From JBDTGE01 sp050742975 (GTDB taxonomy: Bacteria; Actinomycetota; Actinomycetes; Mycobacteriales; Jatrophihabitantaceae): a stretch of DNA of 7,049 bases. How positions within the stretch are numbered: the stretch's first letter is position 1; every line of letters begins with the position of its first letter. The position numbers and the translations under genes were made by a program. The notes under the pieces are model-generated. The model was given only the letters and a program-made list of their open reading frames with translations, had not been told where the DNA came from and searched no databases. Of this stretch, positions 1 through 5,192 are shown in pieces. The DNA lies in the NCBI GenBank assembly GCA_050742975.1, contig JBOGDQ010000035.1:1-7049 (forward strand). Direction: 5' to 3'.

Positions 1-740
1 CGCCAACCGTCCAGCGGCACCGGCACACCCCACTCCAGGTCGCGGGTGTAGCTGCGTGGCTTGAGGTCGTCGAGCAGGTTGCGGCTGAACCGCGCCACGT
101 TCGGCCGCCAGTGGTCCTGGCGCTTGAGCCAGTCGGCGAGGACGTCGGCGAAGGCGGGCAGGTCGAGCATCATCTGCTCGGTCTCGACGAACTTCGGCGT
201 CTCGCCGTTGATCTTGCTCTTGGGGTTGATCAGGTCGATCGGGTCCAGCTGGTTGCCACAGTTGTCGCACTGGTCGCCGCGCGCGCTGTCGTAACCGCAG
301 ATCGGGCAGGTGCCCTCTATATAGCGGTCCGGCAGCGTGCGTCCGGTGGACGGGCTGATCGCGCCCAGCTGCTTCTGCGCGAAGACGTACCCGTTCTTGA
401 GCAGGCCGAGGAAGATCTCCTGCGCGATCGCGTAGTGGTTCGTCGTCGTCGTCCGGGTGAACAGGTCGTAGGAGAGCCCGAGGTTCTGCAGGTCCTTGGC
501 GATGATCAGCGCGTTGCGGTCGGCGAGCTCGCGTGGTGTCACGCCCTCCTTGTCGGCCTGCACCTGGATCGGGGTCCCGTGCTCGTCGGTCCCGCTGACC
601 ATCAGCACGTCGTTGCCGGCCAGCCGCTGGTAGCGGGAGAAGACGTCGGACGGGACGCCGAAGCCGGCGACGTGACCGATGTGCCGCGGGCCGTTGGCGT
701 ACGGCCACGCGACCGCGGTCAGGATGCGTTCGTTGCTCAC
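1..740 (-). CDS. metG: methionyl-tRNA synthetase, N-terminal part (window-truncated)
   Basis: Class I aminoacyl-tRNA synthetase that charges tRNA-Met with methionine using ATP, in the cytoplasm. The 246 visible residues hold the start of the Rossmann catalytic core: AVAWPYANGPRHIGH carries the HIGH signature at residues 20-23, and VSGTDEHGTP (48-57) is the typical MetRS strand. A zinc knuckle follows with cysteines 145, 148, 158 and 161 (CPIC...CDNC), the four-Cys form. The KMSKS loop and anticodon domain lie beyond base 1. The start is the GTG at 738-740: it gives the expected N-terminus (SNERILTAVAWPYANG), has no Shine-Dalgarno, and sits 6 nt after a TAGCCT hexamer, so a leaderless mRNA is inferred. 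The gene reads away from rsmI, with an Uma2 remnant between them. Odd: the Tyr140-Ile141 codons TAT-ATA form an AT-rich palindrome (CTATATAG, 317-324) in an otherwise GC-rich gene. Identification is very secure. Confidence 0.97.
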   Translation of the reverse strand, partial: MSNERILTAVAWPYANGPRHIGHVAGFGVPSDVFSRYQRLAGNDVLMVSGTDEHGTPIQVQADKEGVTPRELADRNALIIAKDLQNLGLSYDLFTRTTTTNHYAIAQEIFLGLLKNGYVFAQKQLGAISPSTGRTLPDRYIEGTCPICGYDSARGDQCDNCGNQLDPIDLINPKSKINGETPKFVETEQMMLDLPAFADVLADWLKRQDHWRPNVARFSRNLLDDLKPRSYTRDLEWGVPVPLDGW

Positions 741-746
741 CTGGCA

Positions 747-752
747 AGGCTA
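747..752 (-). promoter_or_regulatory. -10 hexamer of a leaderless metG promoter
   Basis: On the minus strand TAGCCT is followed by 6 nt (TGCCAG) and then the metG GTG start. TANNNT is the usual actinobacterial sigma-A type -10 element. At this distance transcription would begin at or within a base or so of the start codon. No TTGAC-like -35 is visible at 16-18 nt. Inferred from position and motif only. Confidence 0.6.
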
Positions 753-848
753 GTGGGCGCGGTGGCGCGGATTCCCCGGCGCGGTCGCGCGCGGTCGGCG
801 GTCATTGCGCAACGGTCAGCGGTCAGCGCAGTGGCCGCTGCCCCGCGG

Positions 849-1176
849 TCAGCGGGTGGCGCGCACCAGGATCGCCGGGTCGAGGTCGACGGTGAACGGC
901 GCCGTCAGGTGGGAACACGTTGCGGGCCAGTTCCAGGTCGACCTCGGGCAGGACGACCCATTCGGCTGACGCCGCGTCGCCGAGCAGCCGGGTCAGGCAT
1001 GCCGCTGCGTATTGATGGTTGTGCGCGGGTTTCGGCGACACGATCACGACCCCTTCGACGATCTCGGTCTTGGGACCGCCCCCGGGGAGAGCTTGCAGAT
1101 CCGACCACGTCCACTCGGCGCCCTTCGGCTCGGGAATCGACGGCGCCGGGGGGGTTGCCACGACCGCTTCACTCAT
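849..1176 (-). pseudogene. Uma2/DUF820 family nuclease-like gene, internally deleted and frameshifted
   Basis: From ATG at 1174-1176 (GGAGG ends 8 nt upstream, favouring it over the in-frame ATG at 1189-1191) the frame encodes an Uma2-like N-terminus: WTWSDLQALP, then KTEIVEGVVIVSP, then a histidine-rich HNHQYAAACLTRLL helix and VVLPEVDLELARNVFPPD up to about residue 91. In intact family members PD is followed by about 90 residues with the PD-(D/E)XK-type acidic and Lys residues. Here those are absent. One frame over, at 849-911, the sequence resumes with HLTAPFTVDLDPAILVRATR and a stop, which resembles the usual C-terminal end of Uma2 proteins (a PFPV-type strand near the terminus). The simplest reading is an internal deletion with a frameshift near 903-911. 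Left in its first frame, the ORF runs on as Arg/Pro-rich nonsense to a stop at 823. A nuclease with no catalytic centre is presumably inactive. It starts 59 nt downstream of rsmI on the same strand and may have been co-transcribed with it. Family assignment is moderately sure; disruption is well supported if the family is right. Confidence 0.7.
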
Positions 1177-1235
1177 GGCACTCACCTCCATCGGTCCAGT
1201 CTGCCCCCGGATCTTGGCGGCGGGGTACGACGGTT

Positions 1236-2096
1236 TCAGCGCTTCGCGGCGACCACTGCGTCGAAGACGTCACGCTTCGGGACGCCACGCACGCGGGCCA
1301 CCTCCGCGATGGCGTCCTTGCGGGCCTGCCCGGCCGCCTCGCGCGCGGCAACGTCCTGCGCCAGCTCGGCCGCACTGACCGCGGTCGCCGCGGGCTGCGC
1401 ACCGTGGACAACCAGGGTGATCTCGCCGCGGACCTCGCCCGTGGCCCACTGCGCGAGTTCGGCGAGCGATCCGCGGCGCACCTGTTCGTAGGTCTTGGTG
1501 AGCTCGCGGCACACCGCGGCCGACCGGTCCGCCCCGAACGCCGTCGCCAGGTCGGACAGCGTCCCGGCCAGACGGTGCGGCGCCTCGAAGAAGACGAGCG
1601 TGCGCCGCTCGGTGGCCAGCTCCGCCAGCGCGCGCCGCCGCTCGCCGGCCTTGCGGGGCAGGAACCCCTCGAAGCAGAAGCGGTCGACCGGCAGCCCGGA
1701 CACCGCGAGCGCGGCCGTCACCGCGGACGGGCCAGGCAGCGCGGTTACCGGCAGGCCGGCCTCGACCGCCGCGGCCACCAGCCGGTAGCCGGGATCGGAC
1801 ACCGACGGCATGCCGGCATCGGTCACCACCAGCACGTCGTCACCGGCCCGCAGCGAGTCGAGCAGCAGCGGCACGCGCGCGGACTCGTTGGCCTCGAAGA
1901 AGGACACGATCCGTCCGGACGGGGTGACGCCGAGGTCGCGGCACAGGCGGTGCAGGCGGCGGGTGTCCTCGGCGGCGATGACCGGTGCGGACGCGAGCGC
2001 GTCGCGCAGTCGCGTCGAGGCGTCCCCCGGCTCCCCCAGCGGAACGCCCGCGAGGATCACCCGCCCCGTCCGGTTTGCACCCGGTTCGGTCGCCAT
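1236..2096 (-). CDS. rsmI: 16S rRNA (cytidine(1402)-2'-O)-methyltransferase RsmI
   Basis: SAM-dependent methyltransferase that 2'-O-methylates C1402 in the decoding centre of 16S rRNA, in the cytoplasm. The protein has 286 residues, the normal family length. Family signatures run in order: GRVILAGVPLGEPGD (11-25, usually ATPIGNLGD), IAAEDTRR (40-47), FFEANE (66-71), VTDAGMPSVSDPGYRLV (91-107), LPGPSAVTAALAVSGLP (120-136), FEGFLPRK (142-149) and FFEAPHRL (169-176). The C-terminal basic helical region (RKDAIAEVARVRGVPKRDVFDAVV) is also typical. Met replaces the more common Thr in the SDAGTP motif. ATG at 2094-2096 is chosen because TAGCGT lies exactly 7 nt upstream; there is no Shine-Dalgarno. 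An in-frame GTG at 2103-2105 overlaps that hexamer and is less likely. The gene is divergent from pmt with 111 nt between the two starts, an arrangement also known in Mycobacterium (Rv1003/Rv1002c). The minus-strand frame stays open far upstream of the start, which is a GC-bias artefact. Confidence 0.96.
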   Translation of the reverse strand: MATEPGANRTGRVILAGVPLGEPGDASTRLRDALASAPVIAAEDTRRLHRLCRDLGVTPSGRIVSFFEANESARVPLLLDSLRAGDDVLVVTDAGMPSVSDPGYRLVAAAVEAGLPVTALPGPSAVTAALAVSGLPVDRFCFEGFLPRKAGERRRALAELATERRTLVFFEAPHRLAGTLSDLATAFGADRSAAVCRELTKTYEQVRRGSLAELAQWATGEVRGEITLVVHGAQPAATAVSAAELAQDVAAREAAGQARKDAIAEVARVRGVPKRDVFDAVVAAKR

Positions 2097-2133
2097 GGTG
2101 GTCACGCTAGCGTCCACTGCGGGTGCAAACCGG
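2070..2133. repeat. perfect 14-bp inverted repeat around the rsmI start and promoter
   Basis: CCGGTTTGCACCCG at 2070-2083 is the exact reverse complement of CGGGTGCAAACCGG at 2120-2133; the spacer is 36 nt. The inner arm lies within codons 5-9 of rsmI. The outer arm covers the -35 zone of the inferred rsmI promoter; the -10 hexamer and start codon lie between. If rsmI is leaderless, the outer arm is not transcribed into its mRNA, and neither arm is in the pmt mRNA. That makes a DNA-level role (paired operator, loop) more likely than an RNA hairpin. No regulator family is recognised from the sequence. Confidence 0.75.
2104..2109 (-). promoter_or_regulatory. -10 hexamer of a leaderless rsmI promoter
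   Basis: TAGCGT on the minus strand is followed by the 7-nt spacer GACCACC and then ATG (2096). The spacing puts the transcription start at the start codon. There is no recognisable -35; that zone is occupied by one arm of the inverted repeat at 2120-2133. Inference from motif and spacing. Confidence 0.65.
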
Positions 2134-2194
2134 CGGGCCGAGTAACGCTCGCGTTCACAGCACGTGCAGACCGGGCGCAGATCACGGCAGCACC

Positions 2195-2200
2195 TAGGAT
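2195..2200 (+). promoter_or_regulatory. -10 hexamer of a leaderless pmt promoter
   Basis: TAGGAT is followed by the 7-nt spacer CGGTCCC and the GTG at 2208. The start codon is therefore at the expected transcription start, and no good Shine-Dalgarno is available. No -35 consensus is seen. Motif and spacing match the other two TAGNNT elements in this window. Confidence 0.65.
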
Positions 2201-2207
2201 CGGTCCC

Positions 2208-3803
2208 GTGACGGCGACGCTCGAAGCCCCGGCCGAGGTCGCGGCTGTGGACCCGGGCGGGGACGACCGCACGCCCCGCCCGGTACCCGCGGCGCTGACG
2301 TCGTGGCGCGACCCGAATCCGCTGCTGGGCTGGGGCCTGACCGTCCTCGTCGCGATCTTCGCCGGGTTCACCCGGTTCTGGGCGGTGGGCTTCCCGTCGA
2401 GCAAGGTCTTCGACGAGGTCTACTACTCGACCGAGGCGCAGGAGCTGTTGCGCTACGGGTACGAGGACAACCGCGGCTACATGTTCATCGTCCATCCGCC
2501 GCTCGGGAAGTGGTTCATCGGCCTGACCTCGCAGATCTGGGGAAACAACTCGGTGGGCTGGCGGATGGCTCCGGCCATCGCCGGCGTCGTCGGGGTCATC
2601 CTGATCACCCGGATCGTGCGCCGGCTGCTGCGCTCGACCCTGTTCGGCGTGATCGCGGGGCTGCTGCTGACGATGGACGGCCTGTCGCTCGTCCTGTCGC
2701 GCACCGCGATCCTGGACATCTTCCTGCAGACGCTCGTGCTGGCCGGATTCGGTGCCCTGGTCGTCGACCGTGACCGCATGCGCCAACGGCTCGGAGCGCT
2801 CTATGCCTCGGGCGCCGATCTCAGCGGTGGCGTCCCGTCGCTTGGCCCGCGGCCGTGGCGGCTGCTCGCCGGCGGCATGTTCGGCGCGGCCTGCGCGATC
2901 AAGTGGACCGCGCTGTCGTTCTTCGTGCTGTTCGTCCTGCTCAGCCTGGTGTGGGACCGCGGAGCGCTGAAGAGCGCGGGCGCGAGGCGGCCCACGCGCG
3001 TGATGGCCCGGCGCTCGCTGCTGCCCGCGCTCGGCTCGCTGCTCGCCACGCCGGTCGCGGTGTACCTGCTGTCGTACATCGGCTGGTTCACCGGCGAGGA
3101 CAGCTGGGGACGGCACTGGGCCGACACCCACGGACCGTCCACCCACCTCGACCTGCTGGGCGTCCGCGTCCCGTTCACCTGGGCCTGGGTGCCCGACCCG
3201 ATCCGCTCGCTCGGCGCCTACACGCTGGACGCCTACCGCTTCCACGAGGGCCTGACCAGCGGGCACACCTACCAGTCCAACCCGTGGAGCTGGCTGGTGC
3301 TCGGCCGTCCGGTCGACTTCTACTACGACGGCTCGTCCAAGGCGTGCGGCTCCTCGACCTGCTCGCGCGAGATCCTGCTCATCGGCACGCCGCTGATGTG
3401 GTGGGCATTCGTGCCGATGCTGCTCTGGCTGGCCTGGCACTGGATCACCACCCGGGACTGGCGGGCGGCCGCGGTGTGGGTGGCCTTCCTCGCCGGGTTC
3501 GCCGTCTGGTTCCAGGATCTGAAGCGGACGATGTTCCTGTTCTACATGGCGCCGCTTGTCCCGTTCCTGATCCTCGGCCTGACCCTGGCACTGGGCGTGA
3601 TGGTGGGCCCGGCCGTGCGTCGATCCGGCGACCGGTGGCGGGATGCGGCCGCGCTGCGGCGACGGCGCTGGGGGGTCGCGGGGGTCAGTGTGTACCTGGG
3701 CCTGGTCGTCGCGGACTTCGCCTGGATGTGGCCGATCTACACAGGTGGCCTGTTGACCTACAACCAGTGGCACGCGCACATGTGGTTACCGTCATGGGTG
3801 TGA
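2208..3803 (+). CDS. pmt: polyprenol-phosphate-mannose-dependent protein O-mannosyltransferase (GT39/PMT family)
   Basis: Integral membrane glycosyltransferase that transfers mannose from polyprenyl-phosphate-mannose to Ser/Thr of exported proteins during Sec translocation, acting on the outer face of the membrane; the actinobacterial counterpart of yeast Pmt and of M. tuberculosis Rv1002c. The protein has 531 residues with many hydrophobic helices, the first at about 40-60. The conserved acidic pair is in KVFDEVYY (Asp69-Glu70), in the first extracytoplasmic loop expected to bind acceptor and donor. HPPLGKW (96-102), GLSLVLSRTAILDIF (158-172), YQSNPWSWLVLGRPV (355-369) and the C-terminal YTGG...Y..W..HMWLPSWV are further family blocks. 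Cys380 and Cys385 (CGSSTC) sit in a predicted external loop and could form a disulfide. The GTG start is fixed by the leaderless -10 at 2195; earlier in-frame sequence is the antisense of rsmI. It is divergent from rsmI and followed 45 nt later by a same-strand membrane protein gene, with no terminator visible between them. Confidence 0.94.
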   Translation: MTATLEAPAEVAAVDPGGDDRTPRPVPAALTSWRDPNPLLGWGLTVLVAIFAGFTRFWAVGFPSSKVFDEVYYSTEAQELLRYGYEDNRGYMFIVHPPLGKWFIGLTSQIWGNNSVGWRMAPAIAGVVGVILITRIVRRLLRSTLFGVIAGLLLTMDGLSLVLSRTAILDIFLQTLVLAGFGALVVDRDRMRQRLGALYASGADLSGGVPSLGPRPWRLLAGGMFGAACAIKWTALSFFVLFVLLSLVWDRGALKSAGARRPTRVMARRSLLPALGSLLATPVAVYLLSYIGWFTGEDSWGRHWADTHGPSTHLDLLGVRVPFTWAWVPDPIRSLGAYTLDAYRFHEGLTSGHTYQSNPWSWLVLGRPVDFYYDGSSKACGSSTCSREILLIGTPLMWWAFVPMLLWLAWHWITTRDWRAAAVWVAFLAGFAVWFQDLKRTMFLFYMAPLVPFLILGLTLALGVMVGPAVRRSGDRWRDAAALRRRRWGVAGVSVYLGLVVADFAWMWPIYTGGLLTYNQWHAHMWLPSWV

Positions 3804-3830
3804 ACGGGTAGACGAGAGCAAACCGACCCC

Positions 3831-3841
3831 GAGGTGAGGAG
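3831..3841 (+). promoter_or_regulatory. Shine-Dalgarno that fixes the start of the DoxX-like gene
   Basis: GAGGTGAGGAG lies with its GGAG (3838-3841) 7 nt before ATG 3849. An in-frame GTG at 3834-3836 lies inside this purine run and would have no site of its own, so ATG 3849 is preferred. Confidence 0.7.
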
Positions 3842-3848
3842 CCCCCTG

Positions 3849-5012
3849 ATGAGCTTGGCCGCGAAACTCCGTCGTGCACCGGGACGCGTGGTCACCGGCG
3901 CGTTCATCCTGAACGCGGGGCTGACCAAGCTCAAGGGTGATGAGGACACCGCTGCCGCGCTCCACGGCGCGGCGTCCGGCGCGTACCCCGTCCTCGGGAA
4001 GGTGCCACCCAAGGTCTTCCTGCGCACGCTTGCGATCTCCGAGACCACGCTCGGGTCGGCGCTGCTGCTGCCGATCATCCCCGCCAAGGTGGCCGGCGCC
4101 GGGCTGACCGGGTTCTCCGCCGGCCTGCTTGGCATGTGGTGGCGCACGCCCGGTATGCACGACGGCTTACGGCCGACCCAGCAGGGCACCGCGGTCGCCA
4201 AGGACGTCTGGATGCTCGGCATCGGCACCGGGCTGATTATCGACGGGGTGCTCGGCGACGCCGGCGACTCGCATGCGGTGCGCAAGGCGAACCGCAAGGG
4301 TGCCCGCGCCGAGCGCAAGGCGGCGGCGATCGAGCGGAAGGCCGCGCTGAAGGCGGAGGTCCGGTCGGCGAGGAAGTCCGCGCGCAAGGCTGCCCGGCGG
4401 GCCGGGCGCAACGCGGACCTCGCCGCGGTCGGCGCCGGCCTGCTCGCGCGCACGTCCGAGCTCACCTCCGACGCCCGGACCGCGACGCAGCAGCACGCTC
4501 AGTCGGCGCGCAAGAGCGCCAAGAAGCAGGCCCGGACGGCGCGGGATGAGGCCCGGACCCAGGCGGGGTCCGCACGCGAGGCCGCCAAGGCGCAGGCCGC
4601 GTCCGTGAGCAAGAGCGCCAAGAAGCAGGCGGCCTCCGCACGCGAGAGCGCCAAGTCCCAGGCGGCATCCGCGCGCAAGAGCGCGAAGTCCCAAGCGGCA
4701 TCCGCGCGCAAGAGCGCGAAGAAGCAGGCCAAGAAGGCCCGCAAGGTAGCCGAGAACCAGGCGAAGTCCGCTCGTACGACCCTGACGCCAGCAGTGAGGG
4801 AGCAGGCCGAGGCGGCGCGGCGCGTGGCGGAGCCGGCGAGAGCGACGCTGAAGAACCTGGCGGAGGCGACGCAGGCCGCTACCGGCTCGGCGGCAGCCGG
4901 CGTCCGAGCCTCGGCCGAGTCGGCCACGGCGGCGACACGGTCTGCTGCCGGGAATGCCGCGGACTCGGCGACGGCCTCGGTGCACGCGCTCGGGGACAGG
5001 CTCAGCGCCTGA
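3849..5012 (+). CDS. DoxX-like small membrane domain with a long Ala/Lys/Ser 11-residue-repeat tail
   Basis: 387 residues, function unknown. Residues 1-135 look like a compact four-helix membrane domain of the DoxX-like type, with hydrophobic stretches near 13-28, 58-78, 79-98 and 117-135 and a WWRTPGMHDG loop after the third helix. An Arg/Lys-rich stretch follows directly (145-186, e.g. RKANRKGARAERKAA). By the positive-inside rule this puts the tail in the cytoplasm. Residues 219-306 are eight consecutive 11-residue repeats close to SARKSAKKQAA, which predict one long, basic amphipathic helix. The last 70 residues are Ala/Ser/Thr-rich and less charged. The tail resembles histone-H1-like, LEA-like or apolipoprotein-like low-complexity helices, so contact with DNA or with anionic membrane is possible; both are inference. 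The gene is 45 nt downstream of pmt and may share its transcript. The tail is unlikely to be a Pmt substrate if it is cytoplasmic. A 48-nt palindrome begins 25 nt after the stop. The CDS is well supported by start site and sequence; the DoxX label is tentative. Confidence 0.85.
   Translation: MSLAAKLRRAPGRVVTGAFILNAGLTKLKGDEDTAAALHGAASGAYPVLGKVPPKVFLRTLAISETTLGSALLLPIIPAKVAGAGLTGFSAGLLGMWWRTPGMHDGLRPTQQGTAVAKDVWMLGIGTGLIIDGVLGDAGDSHAVRKANRKGARAERKAAAIERKAALKAEVRSARKSARKAARRAGRNADLAAVGAGLLARTSELTSDARTATQQHAQSARKSAKKQARTARDEARTQAGSAREAAKAQAASVSKSAKKQAASARESAKSQAASARKSAKSQAASARKSAKKQAKKARKVAENQAKSARTTLTPAVREQAEAARRVAEPARATLKNLAEATQAATGSAAAGVRASAESATAATRSAAGNAADSATASVHALGDRLSA
4503..4766 (+). repeat. 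eight 33-bp tandem repeats coding for 11-residue units
   Basis: In-frame tandem units encode SARKSAKKQAR, TARDEARTQAG, SAREAAKAQAA, SVSKSAKKQAA, SARESAKSQAA, SARKSAKSQAA, SARKSAKKQAK and KARKVAENQAK. The units around 4635-4733 are the most alike at DNA level (AAGAGCGCGAAG recurs), which suggests recent expansion by slippage or unequal recombination. An 11-residue period is three helical turns, so one face of the helix repeats exactly. Confidence 0.85.
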
Positions 5013-5037
5013 CGCCGGTCCGGGATCGTGGGTTCTG

Positions 5038-5085
5038 GATCTTGTTGCGCGGGCGCGGTCATGGCCGCCGAAGCGCAACAAGATC
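5038..5085 (+). terminator. 48-nt palindrome after the DoxX-like gene (terminator or repeat element)
   Basis: GATCTTGTTGCGC (5038-5050) pairs perfectly with GCGCAACAAGATC (5073-5085). A second short stem (GGCG/CGCC) inside leaves an apical loop containing GTCATGGC. It begins 25 nt after the stop codon at 5012 and has no following T-run, as is common for actinobacterial hairpin terminators. It shares length, ends and loop sequence with the element at 6840-6887, so it may instead be a dispersed palindromic repeat. Confidence 0.7.
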
Positions 5086-5126
5086 GGGTGGCCGCCAGGG
5101 AGAGGCAGCCCCCGGGGAGTAGTAGC

Positions 5127-5143
5127 CCGGCATGTGGTGCCGG
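5127..5143. promoter_or_regulatory. CCGGCA-N5-TGCCGG palindrome upstream of the acyl-CoA synthetase
   Basis: A perfect 6+5+6 inverted repeat lies 49 nt before the GTG at 5193 and just upstream of a possible -10. This position fits an operator for a dimeric repressor, for example of the TetR type often linked to fatty-acid genes. The regulator itself is not in the window; this is inference from symmetry and position. Confidence 0.35.
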
Positions 5144-5157
5144 CCGCTCGCGCACGA

Positions 5158-5163
5158 TCTAAT
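5158..5163 (+). promoter_or_regulatory. possible -10 of the acyl-CoA synthetase promoter
   Basis: TCTAAT differs from TATAAT at one position and lies 29 nt before the GTG start, which leaves room for a short leader carrying the GGAGG at 5182-5186. There is no convincing -35; the palindrome at 5127-5143 lies across that zone. Confidence 0.35.
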
Positions 5164-5192
5164 CGAGTGACCGTCCCGTCCGGAGGTGCACC

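Noticed and set aside
317..324. CTATATAG palindrome in metG resembling a promoter element
   Set aside because: It encodes the Tyr-Ile residues just before the zinc knuckle in frame; the ATA codon is rare here, but nothing else suggests function.
811..855. Short direct repeats of CGGTCAGCG and a 5-bp hairpin between metG and the Uma2 remnant
   Set aside because: The repeats are only 9-10 nt, and the stem is short with a 7-nt loop; this is what GC-rich spacer gives by chance.
1210..1235. Lone GATCTT (AAGATC on the minus strand) 20 nt after the rsmI stop, resembling the end of the 48-nt palindromes
   Set aside because: There is no matching second arm nearby, so no stem can form; probably chance, though a decayed copy cannot be excluded.
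111..2207. Long plus-strand open frame upstream of pmt, joined to it as one 1230-codon ORF
   Set aside because: It is antisense to metG and rsmI, whose family motifs are unmistakable. The added sequence is Arg/Gly/Ala-rich without any motif, and the leaderless -10 at 2195 fixes the pmt start at 2208.
2097..3779. Minus-strand extension of rsmI across pmt (847-codon ORF)
   Set aside because: It mirrors the pmt codons; composition is Arg/Pro/Gln/His-rich as expected for the antisense of a GC-rich gene. RsmI proteins are about 280 residues, matching the 2096 start.
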